From NCBI RefSeq assembly GCF_029227915.1, contig NC_079883.1, positions 32,366,001-32,430,000 of the forward strand: DNA of 64,000 nucleotides, written 5' to 3'. Below the pieces are notes generated by a model. It did no database searches, was not told the origin of the DNA, and saw only the letters and a program-made list of their open reading frames with translations. Positions 10,401 to 24,261 of the stretch are shown piece after piece (the stretch's first letter is position 1; each line of letters opens with the position of its first letter). This stretch comes from Hydractinia symbiolongicarpus (taxonomy: Eukaryota; Cnidaria; Hydrozoa; Anthoathecata; Hydractiniidae). The position numbers and the translations under genes were made by a program.

Positions 10401-13039
10401 GGGCTTGGCCCGTATAGTCGAATGTATACAAAGAAAGTACCCTATGAGTAAACTCATTTCCAGAACGATTTTTTAATTTAGTTTTTCACCACTAAAACGC
10501 ATAAGACTTGTAGTTTTCAAAAAGGTTTTCATTTTTGATGAGACGCTGAATAAAAGAAGTTTAATCGCCGTCAAACGAAAACCCGCGGTTTCCCGTAAAT
10601 CCCGGGCTTGGCCCGTATAGTCAAAAGTATACAAAGAAAGTACCCCGGGAGTAAACTCATTTCCCAAACGATTTTTTAAATTATTTTGTCACCACTAAAA
10701 CGCATGAGACTTGTAGTTTTCAAAAGTGTTTTCATTTTTGATGAGACGCTGAATAAAAGAAGTTTAATCGTTGGCAAACGAAAACCCGCAATTTCCCGTA
10801 AATCCCGGGCTTGGCCCGTATAGTTGTATGTATCTAAAGAAAGTACCCAGGGAGTAAACTGATTTCCCGAACGATTTTTCAAATTATTTCTGCACCACTA
10901 GAACAAATGAGACTTGTAGTTTTCAAAAATGTTTTCATTTTTAATGAGAAGATTAATGAAAGAGGTTTAATCGCCGGCAAACGAAAACCCGCGATTTCCC
11001 GTAAATCCCGGGCTTGTCCCGTATAGTCAAAAGTATACAAAGAAAGTACTCAGGGAGTAAACTCTTTTCCCAAACAATTTTTTAAACTATTTTTTCACCA
11101 CTAAAACGCATGAGACTTGTAGTTTTCAAAAATGTTTTCATTTTTAATGAGAAGATTAATGAAAGAGGTTTAATCGCCGGCAAACGAAAACCCGCGATTT
11201 CACGTAAATCCCGGGCTTGGCCCGTATAGTCGAATGTATACAAAGAAAGTACCCTATGAGTAAACTCATTTCCAGAACGATTTTTTAATTTAGTTTTTCA
11301 CCACTAAAACGCATAAGACTTGTAGTTTTTAAAAATGTTTTCATTTTTGATGAGACGCTGAATAAAAGAAGTTTAATCGCCGTCAAACGAAAACCCGCGA
11401 TTTCCCGTAAATCCCGGGCTTGGCCCGTATAGTCAAAAGTATACAAAGAAAGTACCCAGGGAGTAAACTCATTTCCCAAACGATTTTTTAAATTATTTTG
11501 TCACCACTAAAACGCATGAGACTTGTAGTTTTCAAAAGTGTTTTCATTTTTGATGAGACGCTGAATAAAAGAAGTTTAATCGTTGGCAAACGAAAACCCG
11601 CGATTTCCCGTAAATCCCGGGCTTGGCCCGTATAGTTGTATGTATCTAAAGAAAGTACCCAGGGAGTAAACTCATTTCCCAAACAATTTTTTAAACTATT
11701 TTTTCACCACTAAAACGCATGAGACTTGTAGTTTTCAAAAATGTTTTCATTTTTAATGAGAAGATTAATGAAAGAGGTTTAATCGCCGGCAAACGAAAAC
11801 CCGCGATTTCACGTAAATCCCGGGCTTGGCCCGTATAGTCGAATGTATACAAAGAAAGTACCCTATGAGTAAACTCATTTCCAGAACGATTTTTTAATGT
11901 AGTTTTTCACCACTAAAACGCATAAGACTTGTAGTATTTAAAAATGTTTTCATTTTTGATGAGACGCTGAATAAAAAAGTTTAATCGCCGTCAAACGAAA
12001 ACCCGCGATTTCCCGTAAATCCAGGGCTTGGCCCGTATAGTCAAAAGTATACAAAGAAAGTACCCAGGGAGTAAACTCATTTCCCAAACGATTTTTTAAT
12101 TTATTTTGTCACCACTAAAACGCATGAGACTTGTAGTTTTCAAAAGTGTTTTCATTTTTGATGAGACGCTGAATAAAAGAAGTTTAATCGTTGGCAAACG
12201 AAAACCCGCGATTTCCCGTAAATCCCGGGCTTTGCCCGTATAGTCAAAAGTATACAAAGAAAGTACCCAGGGAGTAAACTCATTTCCCGAACAATTTTTT
12301 AAACTATTTTTTCACCACTAAAACGCATGAGACTTGTAGTTTTCAAAAATGTTTTCATTTTTGATGAAACGCTTAATGAAAGGGGTTTAATCGCCGGCAA
12401 ACGAAAACCCGCGATTTCACGTAAATCCCGGGCTTGGCCCGTATAGTCGAATGTATACAAAGAAAGTACCCTATGAGTAAACTCATTTCCAGAACGATTT
12501 TTTAAATTAGTTTTTCACCACTAAAACGCATAAGACTTGTAGTTTTTAAAAATGTTTTCATTTTTGATGAGACGCTGAATAAAAGAAGTTTAATCGCCGT
12601 CAAACGAAAACCCGCGATTTCCCGTAAATCCCGGGCTTGGCCCGTATAGTCAAAAGTATACAAAGAAAGTACCCAGGGGGTAAACTCATTTCCCAAACGA
12701 TTTTTTAAATTATTTTGTCACCACTAAAACGCATGAGACTTGTAGTTTTCAAAAGTGTTTTCATTTTTGATGAGACGCTGAATAAAAGAAGTTTAATCGT
12801 TGGCAAACGAAAACTCGCGATTTCCCGTAAATCCCGGTCTTGGCCCGTATAGTTGTATGTATCTAAAGAAAGTACCCAGGGAGTAAACTCATTTCCCAAA
12901 CGATTTTTTAAATTATTTTGTCACCACTAAAACGCATGAGACTTGTAGTTTTCAAAAGTGTTTTCATTTTTGATGAGACGCTGAATAAAAGAAGTTTAAT
13001 CGTTGGCAAACGAAAACCCGCGATTTCCCGTAAATCCCG
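7358..13039 (+). repeat. 28-monomer unit, copy 1 (5,682 bp)
   Basis: Private variants recur at a constant offset of 5,682 bp in the next unit. Examples are CGCGTTTTCCCG (near 7542 and 13224), CCCAAAGAG (near 7801 and 13483), CAAAATTG (near 7881 and 13563), and the TAGTATTTAAAAATG monomer (near 9700 and 15382). It includes diverged pieces of the 7-monomer HOR, so it arose after that unit. Confidence 0.8.
10487..11298 (+). repeat. Four-monomer segment present only in copy 1 (812 bp)
   Basis: Upstream of 10487 the match to copy 2 is at offset 5,682. Downstream of 11299 it is at 4,870. The difference is 812 bp, four monomers. The segment ends with CTGCACCACTAGAAC and AGAAGATTAATG monomers, the same pair as just before it, so either a local duplication here or a deletion in copy 2 explains it. 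Confidence 0.7.
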
Positions 13040-16000
13040 GGCTTGGCCCGTATAGTCGAATGTATACAAAGAAAGTACCCTATGAGTAAACTCATTTCCA
13101 GAACGATTTTTTAATTTAGTTTTTCACCACTAAAACGCATAAGACTTGTAGTTTTTAAAAATGTTTTCATTTTTGATGAGACGCTGAATAAAAGAAGTTT
13201 AATCGCCGTCAAACGAAAACCCGCGTTTTCCCGTAAATCCAGGGCTTGGCCCGTATAGTCAAAAGTATACAAAGAAAGTACCCAGGGAGTAAACTCATTT
13301 CCCAAACGATTTTTTAAATTATTTTGTCACCACTAAAACGCATGAGACTTGTAGTTTTCAAAAGTGTTTTCATTTTTGATGAGACGCTGAATAAAAGAAG
13401 TTTAATCGTTGGCAAACGAAAACCCGCGATTTCCCGTAAATCCCGGGCTTGGCCCGTATAGTTGTATGTATCTAAAGAAAGTACCCAAAGAGTAAACTCA
13501 TTTCCCAAACGATTTTTTAAATTATTTTGTCACCACTAAAACGCATGAGACTTGTAGTTTTCAAAATTGTTTTCATTTTTGATGAGACGCTGAATAAAAG
13601 AAGTTTAATCGTTGGCAAACGAAAACCCGCGATTTTCCGTAAATCCCGGGCTTGGCCCGTATAGTTGTATGTATCTAAAGAAAGTACCCAGGGAGTAAAC
13701 TGATTTCCCGAACGATTTTTCAAATTATTTCTGCACCACTAGAACAAATGAGACTTGTAGTTTTCAAAAATGTTTTCATTTTTAATGAGAAGATTAATGA
13801 AAGAGGTTTAATCGCCGGCAAACGAAAACCCGCGATTTCCCGTAAATCCCGGGCTTGGCCCGTATAGTCAAAAGTATACAAAGAAAGTACCCAGGGAGTA
13901 AACTCTTTTCCCAAACAATTTTTTAAACTATTTTTTCACCACTAAAACGCATGAGACTTGTAGTTTTCAAAAATGTTTTCATTTTTAATGAGAAGATTAA
14001 TGAAAGAGGTTTAATCGCCGGCAAACGAAAACCCGCGATTTCACGTAAATCCCGGGCTTGGCCCGTATAGTCGAATGTATACAAAGAAAGTACCCTATGA
14101 GTAAACTCATTTCCAGAACGATTTTTTAATTTAGTTTTTCACCACTAAAACGCATAAGACTTGTAGTTTTCAAAAAGGTTTTCATTTTTGATGAGACGCT
14201 GAATAAAAGAAGTTTAATCGCCGTCAAACGAAAACCCGCGGTTTCCCGTAAATCCCGGGCTTGGCCCGTATAGTCAAAAGTATACAAAGAAAGTACCCCG
14301 GGAGTAAACTCATTTCCCAAACGATTTTTTAAATTATTTTGTCACCACTAAAACGCATGAGACTTGTAGTTTTCAAAAGTGTTTTCATTTTTGATGAGAC
14401 GCTGAATAAAAGAAGTTTAATCGTTGGCAAACGAAAACCCGCGATTTCCCGTAAATCCCGGGCTTTGCCCGTATAGTCAAAAGTATACAAAGAAAGTACC
14501 CAGGGAGTAAACTCATTTCCCGAACAATTTTTTAAACTATTTTTTCACCACTAAAACGCATGAGACTTGTAGTTTTCAAAAATGTTTTCATTTTTGATGA
14601 AACGCTTAATGAAAGGGGTTTAATCGCCGGCAAACGAAACCTGCGATTTCACGTAAATCCGGGGCTTGGCCCGTATAGTCGAATGTATACAAAGAAAGTA
14701 CCCTATGAGTAAACTCATTTCCAGAACGATTTTTTAAATTAGTTTTTCACCACTAAAACGCATAAGACTTGTAGTTTTTAAAAATGTTTTCATTTTTGAT
14801 GAGACGCTGAATAAAAGAAGTTTAATCGCCGTCAAACGAAAACCCGCGATTTCCCGTAAATCCCGGGCTTGGCCCGTATAGTCAAAAGTATACAAAGAAA
14901 GTACCCAGGGAGTAAACTCATTTCCCAAACGATTTTTTAAATTATTTTGTCACCACTAAAACGCATGAGACTTGTAGTTTTCAAAAGTGTTTTCATTTTT
15001 GATGAGACGCTGAATAAAAGAAGTTTAATCGTTGGCAAACGAAAACCCGCGATTTCCCGTAAATCCCGGGCTTGGCCCGTATAGTTGTATGTATCTAAAG
15101 AAAGTACCCAGGGAGTAAACTCATTTCCCAAACAATTTTTTAAACTATTTTTTCACCACTAAAACGCACGAGACTTGTAGTTTTCAAAAATGTTTTCATT
15201 TTTAATGAGAAGATTAATGAAAGAGGTTTAATCGCCGGCAAACGAAAACCCGCGATTTCACGTAAATCCCGGGCTTGGCCCGTATAGTCGAATGTATACA
15301 AAGAAAGTACCCTATGAGTAAACTCATTTCCAGAACGATTTTTTAATGTAGTTTTTCACCACTAAAACGCATAAGACTTGTAGTATTTAAAAATGTTTTC
15401 ATTTTTGATGAGACGCTGAATAAAAGAAGTTTAATCGCCGTCAAACGAAAACCCGCGATTTCCCGTAAATCCAGGGCTTGGCCCGTATAGTCAAAAGTAT
15501 ACAAAGAAAGTACCCAGGGAGTAAACTCATTTCCCAAACGATTTTTTAATTTATTTTGTCACCACTAAAACGCATGAGACTTGTAGTTTTCAAAAGTGTT
15601 TTCATTTTTGATGAGACGCTGAATAAAAGAAGTTTAATCGTTGGCAAACGAAAACCCGCAATTTCCCGTAAATCCCGGGCTTGGCCCGTATAGTTGTATG
15701 TATCTAAAGAAAGTACCCAGGGAGTAAACTGATTTCCCGAACGATTTTTCAAATTATTTCTGCACCACTAGAACAAATGAGACTTGTAGTTTTCAAAAAT
15801 GTTTTCATTTTTAATGAGAAGATTAATGAAAGAGGTTTAATCGCCGGCAAACGAAAACCCGCGATTTCCCGTAAATCCCGGGCTTGGCCCGTATAGTCAA
15901 AAGTATACAAAGAAAGTACCCAGGGAGTAAACTCTTTTCCCAAACAATTTTTTAAACTATTTTTTCACCACTAAAACGCATGAGACTTGTAGTTTTCAAA

Positions 16001-17909
16001 AATGTTTTCATTTTTAATGAGAAGAATAATGAAAGAGGTTTAATCGCCGGCAAACGAAAACCCGCGATTTCACGTAAATCCCGGGCTTGGCCCGTATAGT
16101 CGAATGTATACAAAGAAAGTACCCTATGAGTAAACTCATTTCCAGAACGATTTTTTAATTTAGTTTTTCACCACTAAAACGCATAAGACTTGTAGTTTTT
16201 AAAAATGTTTTCATTTTTGATGAGACGCTGAATAAAAGAAGTTTAATCGCCGTCAAACGAAAATCCGCAATTTCCCGTAAATCCCGGGCTTGGCCCGTAT
16301 AGTCAAAAGTATACAAAGAAAGTACCCAGGGAGTAAACTCATTTCCCAAACGATTTTTTAAATTATTTTGTCACCACTAAAACGCATGAGACTTGTAGTT
16401 TTCAAAAGTGTTTTCATTTTTGATGAGACGCTGAATAAAAGAAGTTTAATCGTTGGCAAACGAAAACCCGCGATTTCCCGTAAATCCCGGGCTTGGCCCG
16501 TATAGTTGTATGTATCTAAAGAAAGTACCCAGGGAGTAAACTCATTTCCCAAACAATTTTTTAAACTATTTTTTCACCACTAAAACGCATGAGACTTGTA
16601 GTTTTCAAAAATGTTTTCATTTTTAATGAGAAGATTAATGAAAGAGGTTTAATCGCCGGCAAACGAAAACCCGCGATTTCACGTAAATCCCGGGCTTGGC
16701 CCGTATAGTCGAATGTATACAAAGAAAGTACCCTATGAGTAAACTCATTTCCAGAACGATTTTTTATTGTAGTTTTTCACCACTAAAACGCATAAGACTT
16801 GTAGTATTTAAAAATGTTTTCATTTTTGATGAGACGCTGAATAAAAGAAGTTTAATCGTCGTCAAACGAAAACCCGCGATTTCCCGGAAATCCAGGGCTT
16901 GGCCCGTATAGTCAAAAGTATACAAAGAAAGTACCCAGGGAGTAAACTCATTTCCCAAACGATTTTTTAATTTATTTTGTCACCACTAAAACGCATGAGA
17001 CTTGTAGTTTTCAAAAGTGTTTTCATTTTTGATGAGACGCTGAATAAAAGAAGTTTAATCGTTGGCAAACGAAAACCCGCGATTTCCCGTAAATCCCGGG
17101 CTTTGCCCGTATAGTCAAAAGTATACAAAGAAAGTACCCAGGGAGTAAACTCATTTCCCGAACAATTTTTTAAACTATTTTTTCACCACTAAAACGCATG
17201 AGACTTGTAGTTTTCAAAAATGTTTTCATTTTTGATGAAACGCTTAATGAAAGGGGTTTAATCGCCGGCAAACGAAAACCCGCGATTTCACGTAAGTCCC
17301 GGGCTTGGCCCGTATAGTCGAATGTATACAAAGAAAGTACCCTATGAGTAAACTCATTTCCAGAACGATTTTTTAAATTAGTTTTTCACCACTAAAACGC
17401 ATAAGACTTGTAGTTTTTAAAAATGTTTTCATTTTTGATGAGACGCTGAATAAAAGAAGTTTAATCGCCGTCAAACGAAAACCCGCGATTTCCCGTAAAT
17501 CCCGGGCTTGGCCCGTATAGTCAAAAGTATACAAAGAAAGTACCCAGGGGGTAAACTCATTTCCCAAACGATTTTTTAAATTATTTTGTCACCACTAAAA
17601 CGCGTGAGACTTGTAGTTTTCAAAAGTGTTTTCATTTTTGATGAGACGCTGAATAAAAGAAGTTTAATCGTTGGCAAACGAAAACTCGCGATTTCCCGTA
17701 AATCCCGGGCTTGGCCCGTATAGTTATGTATCTAAAGAAAGTACCCAGGGAGTAAACTCATTTCCCAAACGATTTTTTAAATTATTTTGTCACCACTAAA
17801 ACGCATGAGACTTGTAGTTTTCAAAAGTGTTTTCATTTTTGATGAGACGCTGAATAAAAGAAGTTTAATCGTTGGCAAACGAAAACCCGCGATTTCCCGT
17901 AAATCCCGG
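13040..17909 (+). repeat. 28-monomer unit, copy 2, four monomers shorter
   Basis: It follows copy 1 directly. 13040 to about 16168 matches copy 1 at +5,682, and about 16169-17909 matches at +4,870. Both copies share AAAACTCGCG near the end (about 12813 and 17683). About 24 monomers are present. Confidence 0.78.
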
Positions 17910-19211
17910 GCTTGGCCCGTATAGTTGTATGTATCTAAAGAAAGTACCCAGGGAGTAAACTGATTTCCCGAACGATTTTTCAAATTATTTCTGCACCACT
18001 AGAACAAATGAGACTTGTAGTTTTCAAAAATGTTTTCATTTTTAATGAGAAGATTAATGAAAGAGGTTTAATCGCCGGCAAACGAAAACCCGCGATTTCA
18101 CGTAAATCCCGGGCTTGGCCCGTATAGTCGAATGTATACAAAGAAAGTACCCAGGGAGTAAACTCCTTCCCCAAACGATTTTTTAAATTATTATTTTACC
18201 ACTAAAGCCCATGAGACTTGTAGTTTTTAAAAATGTTTTCATTTTTGATGAGACGCTGAATAAAAGAAGTTTAATCGCCGGCAAACGAAAACCCGCGATT
18301 TCAGGTAAATCCCGGACTCGGCCCGTATAGTCAAATATATACAAAGAAAGTACCCAGGGAGTAAACTCAATTCCCGAACAATTTTTTAAACTATTTTTTC
18401 ACCACTAAAACGCATGAGACTTGTAGTTTTCAAAAATGTTTTCATTTTTGATGAAACGCTTAATGAAAGGGGTTTAATCGCCGGCAAACGAAATCCCGCG
18501 ACTTCACGTAAATCCCGGGCTTGGCCCGTATAGTCGAATGTATACAAAGAAAGTACCCTATGAGTAAACTCATTTCCAGAACGATTTTTTAAATTTGTTT
18601 TTCACCACTAAAACGCATGAGACTTGTAGTTTTCAAAAGTGTTTTCATTTTTGATGAGACGCTGAATAAAAGAAGTTTAATCGTTGGCAAACGAAAACCC
18701 GCGATTTCCCGTAAATCCCGGGCTTGGCCCGTATAGTTGTATGTATCTAAAGAAAGTACCCAGGGAGTAAACTGGTTTCCCGAACGATTTTTCAAATTAT
18801 TTCTGCACCACTAGAACAAATGAGACTTGTAGTTTTTTAAAAATGTTTTCATTTTTAATGAGAAGATTAATGAAAGAGGTTTAATCGCCGGCAAACGAAA
18901 ACCCGCGATTTCACGTAAATCCCGGGCTTGGCCCGTATAGTCAAAAGTATACAAAGAAAGTACCCAGGGAGTAAACTCATTTCCCGAACAATTTTTTAAA
19001 CTATTTTTTCACCACTAAAACGCATGAGACTTTAGTTTTCAAAAATGTTTTCATTTTTGATGAAACGCTTAATGAAAGGGGTTTAATCGCCGGCAAACGA
19101 AAACCCGCGATTTCACGTAAATCCCGGGCTTGGCCCGTATAGTCGAATGTATACAAAGAAAGTACCCTATGAGTAAACTCATTTCCAGAACGATTTTTTT
19201 AATTAGTTTTT
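17910..19211 (+). repeat. Mixed monomers, transition zone
   Basis: Monomers start near 17994, 18197, 18400, 18603, 18806 and 19010. The AAAGCCCATGAG class with TTTCAGG and CGGACTCGG appears here for the first time in the window (18197). The monomer at 18806 is 204 bp because of an extra T. The one at 19010 is 202 bp and reads GACTTTAG where GACTTGTAG is usual. Confidence 0.8.
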
Positions 19212-20225
19212 CACCACTAAAACGCATAAGACTTGTAGTTTTTAAAAATGTTTTCATTTTTGATGAGACGCTGAATAAAAGAAGTTTAATCGCCGTCAAA
19301 CGAAAACCCGCGATTTCCCGTAAATCCTGGGCTTGGCCCGTATAGTCAAAAGTATACAAAGAAAGTACCCAGGGAGTAAACTCATTCCCCAAACGATTTT
19401 TTAAATTACTTTGTCACCACTAAAACGCATGAGACTTGTAGTTTTCAAAAGTGTTTTCATTTTTGATGAGACGCTGAATAAAAGAAGTTTAATCGTTGGC
19501 AAACGATAACCCGCGATTTCCCGTAAATCCCGGGCTTGGCCCGTATAGTTGTATGTATCTAAAGAAAGTACCCAGGAGTAAACTGGTTTCCCGAACGATT
19601 TTTCAAATTATTTCTGCACCACTAGAACAAATGAGACTTGTAGTTTTCAAAAATGTTTTCATTTTTAATGAGAAGATTAATGAAAGAGGTTTAATCGCCG
19701 GCAAACGAAAACCCGCAATTTCACGTAAATCCCGGGCTTGGCCCGTATAGTCAAAAGTATACAAAGAAAGTACCCAGGGAGTAAACTCATTTCCCAAACG
19801 ATTTTTTAAATTACTTTGTCACCACTAAAACGCATGAGACTTGTAGTTTTCAAAAGTGTTTTCATTTTTGATGAGACGCTGAACAAAAGAAGTTTAATCG
19901 TTGGCAAACGAAAACCCGCGATTTCCCGTAAATCCCGGGTTTTGCCCGTATAGTCAAAAGTATACAAAGAAAGTACCCAGGGTGTAAACTCATTTCCCGA
20001 ACAATTTTTTAAACTATTTTTTCACCACTAAAACGCATAAGACTTGTAGTTTTCAAAAATGTTTTCATTTTTGATGAAACGCTTAATGAAAGGGGTTTAA
20101 TCGCCGGCAAACGAAAACCCGCGATTTCACGTAAATCCCGGGTTTGGCCCGTATAGTCGAATGTATACAAAGAAAGTACCCTATGAGTAAACTCATTTCC
20201 AGAACGATTTTTTTAATTAGTTTTT
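19212..20225 (+). repeat. 5-monomer HOR, copy 1 (1,014 bp)
   Basis: Five monomers, 19212 to 20023, repeat at 20226 with the same class order and shared private variants such as CCCAGGAGTAAACTGG, which lacks a G, near 19571 and 20585. Confidence 0.85.
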
Positions 20226-21239
20226 CACCACTAAAACGCATAAGACTTGTAGTTTTTAAAAGAGTTTTCATTTTTGATGAGACGCTGAATAAAAGAAGTT
20301 TAATCGCCGTCAAACGAAAACCCGCGATTTCCCGTAAATCCTGGGCTTGGCCCGTATAGTCAAAAGTATACAAAGAAAGTACCCAGGGAGTAAACTCATT
20401 TCCCAAACGATTTTTTAAATTACTTTGTCACCACTAAAACGCATGAGACTTGTAGTTTTCAAAAGTGTTTTCATTTTTGATGAGACGCTGAATAAAAGAA
20501 GTTTAATCGTTGGCAAACGAAAACCCGCGATTTCCCGTAAATCCCGGGCTTGGCCCGTATAGTTGTATGTATCTAAAGAAAGTACCCAGGAGTAAACTGG
20601 TTTCCCGAACGATTTTTCAAATTATTTCTGCACCACTAGAACAAATGAGACTTGTAGTTTTCAAAAATGTTTTCATTTCTAATGAGAAGATTAATGAAAG
20701 AGGTTTAATCGCCGGCAAACGAAAACCCGCAATTTCACGTAAATCCCGGGCTTGGCCCGTATAGTCAAAAGTATACAAAGAAAGTACCCAGGGAGTAAAC
20801 TCATTTCCCAAACGATTTTTTAAATTACTTTGTCACCACTAAAACGCATGAGACTTGTAGTTTTCAAAAGTGTTTTCATTTTTGATGAGACGCTGAACAA
20901 AAGAAGTTTAATCGTTGGCAAACGAAAACCCGCGATTTCCCGTAAATCCCGGGTTTTGCCCGTATAGTCAAAAGTATACAAAGAAAGTACCCAGGGTGTA
21001 AACTCATTTCCCGAACAATTTTTTAAACTATTTTTTCACCACTAAAACGCATGAGACTTGTAGTTTTCAAAAATGTTTTCATTTTTGATGAAACGCTTAA
21101 TGAAAGGGGTTTAATCGCCGGCAAACGAAAACCCGCGATTTCACGTAAATCCCGGGTTTGGCCCGTATAGTCGAATGTATACAAAGAAAGTACCCTATGA
21201 GTAAACTCATTTCCAGAACGATTTTTTTAATTAGTTTTT
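20226..21239 (+). repeat. 5-monomer HOR, copy 2 (1,014 bp)
   Basis: The same order as copy 1, with a few substitutions: AAAAGAG for AAAAATG in the first dyad (near 20258) and CATTTCTAATG near 20676. It shares CGGGTTTTGCCCG and CAGGGTGTAAAC with copy 1. Confidence 0.85.
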
Positions 21240-21420
21240 CACCACTAAAACGCATAAGACTTGTAGTTTTTAAAAATGTTTTCATTTTTGATGAGACGCT
21301 GAATAAAAGAAGTTTAATCGCCGTCAAACGAAAACCCGCGATTTCCCGTAAATCCCGGGCTTGGCCCGTATAGTCAAAAGTATACAAAGAAAGTACCCAG
21401 GGAGTAAACTCATTTCCCAA
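21240..21420 (+). repeat. 5-monomer HOR, start of copy 3
   Basis: The first monomer matches 19212 and 20226. The array then enters the 14-monomer HOR. Confidence 0.65.
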
Positions 21421-24261
21421 ACGATTTTTTAAATTACTTTGTCACCACTAAAACGCATGAGACTTGTAGTTTTCAAAAGTGTTTTCATTTTTGATGAGAC
21501 GCTGAATAAAAGAAGTTTAATCGTTGGCAAACGAAAACCCGCGATTTCCCGTAAATCCCGGGCTTGGCCCGTATAGTTGTATGTATCTAAAGAAAGTACC
21601 CAGGGAGTAAACTGATTTCCCGAACGATTTTTTAAACTATTTTTTCACCACTAAAACGCATGAGACTTGTAGTTTTCAAAAATGTTTTCATTTTTGATGA
21701 AACGCTTAATGAAAGGGGTTTAATCGCCGGCAAACGAAAACCAGCGATTTCACGTAAATCCCGGGCTTGGCCCGTATAGTCGAATGTATACAAAGAAAGT
21801 ACCCTATGAGTAAACTCATTTCCAGAACGATTTTTTTAATTAGTTTTTCACCACTAAAACGCATAAGACTTGTAGTTTTTAAAAATGTTTTCATTTTTGA
21901 TGAGACGATGAATAAAAGAAGTTTAATCGCCGTCAAACGAAAACCCGCGATTTCCCGTAAATCCCGGGCTTGGCCCGTATAGTCAAAAGTATACAAAGAA
22001 CGTACCCAGGGAGTAAACTCATTTCCCAAACGATTTTTTAAATTATTTTGTCACCACTAAAACGCATGAGACTTGTAGTTTTCAAAAGTGTTTTCATTTT
22101 TGATGAGACGCTGAATAAAAGAAGTTTAATCGTTGGCAAACGAAAACCCGCGATTTCCCGTAAATCCCGGGCTTGGCCCGTATAGTTGTATGTGTATAAA
22201 GAAAGTACCTAGGGAGTAAACTCATTTCCCAAACGATTTTTTAAATTATTTTGTCACCACTAAAACGCATGAGACTTGTAGTTTTCAAAAGTGTTTTCAT
22301 TTTTGATGAGACGCTGAATAAAAGAAGTTGAATCGTTGGCAAACGAAAACCCGCGATTTCCCGTAAATCCCGGGCTTGGCCCGTATAGTTGTATGTATCT
22401 AAAGGAAGTACCCAGGGAGTAAACTGGTTTCCCGAACGATTTTTCACATTATTTCTGCACCACTAGAACAATTGAGACTTGTAGTTTTCAAAAATGTTTT
22501 CATTTTTAATGAGAAGATTAATGAAAGAGGTTTAATCGTTGGCAAACGAAAACCCGCGATTTCACGTAAATCCCGGGCTTGGCCCGTATAGTCGAATGTA
22601 TACAAAGAAAGTACCCAGGGAGTAAACTCATTCCCCAAACGATTTTTTAAATTATTATTTCACCACTAAAGCCCATGAGACTTTTAGTTTTTAAAAATGT
22701 TTTCATTTTTGATGAGACGCTGAATAAAAGAAGTTTAATCGCCGGCAAACGAAAACCCGCGATTTCAGGTAAATCCCGGACTCGGCCCGTATAGTCAAAT
22801 ATATACAAAGAAAGTACCCAGAGAGTAAACTCAATTTCCGAACAATTTTTTAAACTATTTTTTCACCACTAAAACGCATGAGACTTGTAGTTTTCAAAAA
22901 TGTTTTCATTTTTGATGAAACGCTTAATGAAAGGGGTTTAATCGCCGTCAAACGAAAACCCGCGATTTCCCGTAAATCCCGGGCTTGGCCCGTATAGTCG
23001 AATGTATACAAAGAAAGTACCCTATGAGTAAACTCATTTCCAGAACGATTTTTTAAATTAGTTTTTCACCACTAAAACGCATGAGACTTGTAGTTTTCAA
23101 AAGTGTTTTCATTTTTGATGAGACGCTGAATAAAAGAAGTTTAATCGTTGGCAAACGAAAACCCGCGATTTCCCGTAAATCCCGGGCTTGGCCGTATAGT
23201 TGTATGTATCTAAAGAAAGTACCCAGGGAGTAAACTGGTTTCCCGAACGATTTTTCAAATTATTTCTGCACCACTAGAACAAATGAGACTTGTAGTTTTC
23301 AAAAATGTTTTTATTTTTAATGAGAAGATTAATGAAAGAGGTTTAATCGCCGGCAAACGAAAACCCGCGATTTCACGTAAATCCAGGGCTTGGCCCGTAT
23401 AGTCAAATGTATACAAAGAAAGTACCCAGGGAGTAAACTCATTCCCCAAACGATTTTTTAAATTATTATTTCACCACTAAAGCCCATGAGACTTGTAGTT
23501 TTTAAAAATGTTTTCATTTTTGATGAGACGCTGAATAAAAGAAGTTTAATCGCCGGCAAACGAAAACCCGCGATTTCAGGTAAATCCCGGACTCGGCCCG
23601 TATAGTCAAATATATACAAAGAAAGTACCCAGAGAGTAAATTCAATTCCCGAACAATTTTTTAAACTATTTTTTCACCACTAAAACGCATGAGACTTGTA
23701 GTTTTCAAAAATGTTTTTATTTTTGATGAAACGCTTAATAAAAGGGGTTTAATCGCCGGCAAACGAAAACCCGCGACTTCACGTAAATCCCGGGCTTGGC
23801 CCGTATAGTCAAAAGTATACAAAGAAAGTACCCAGGGAGTAAACTCATTTCCCAAACGATTTTTTAAATTACTTTGACACCACTAAAACGCATGAGACTT
23901 GTAGTTTTCAAAAGTGTTTTCATTTTTGATGAGACGCTGAATAAAAGAAGTTTAATCGTTGGCAAACGAAAACCCGCGATTTCCCGTAAATCCCGGGCTT
24001 TGCCCGTATAGTCAAAAGTATACAAAGAAAGTACCCAGGGTGTAAACTCATTTCCCGAACAATTTTTTAAACTATTTTTTCACCACTAAAACGCATGAGA
24101 CTTGTAGTTTTCAAAAATGTTTTCATTTTTGATGAAACGCTTAATGAAAGGGGTTTAATCACCGGCAAACGAAAACCCGCGATTTCACGTAAATCCCGGG
24201 CTTGGCCCGTATAGTCGAATGTATACAAAGAAAGTACCCTATGAGTAAACTCATTTCCAGA
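21421..24261 (+). repeat. 14-monomer HOR, copy 1 (2,841 bp)
   Basis: Rare variants shared at +2,841 include AAAACCAGCG (near 21740), AAAGAACGTACCC (near 21997), TGTGTATAAAG, GAAGTTGAATCG, TTCACATTATTT, GAACAATTGAG, GACTTTTAG and the one-base loss CTTGGCCGTATAG (near 23190). Confidence 0.92.

Noticed and set aside
19069-19392. Longer minus-strand frames of 107-117 codons spanning one and a half monomers.
   Set aside because: They arise only where one monomer class lacks the usual stop next to CACCACTA. The extra residues are the same monomer read in another frame. This is an accident of class order, repeated with the HOR.
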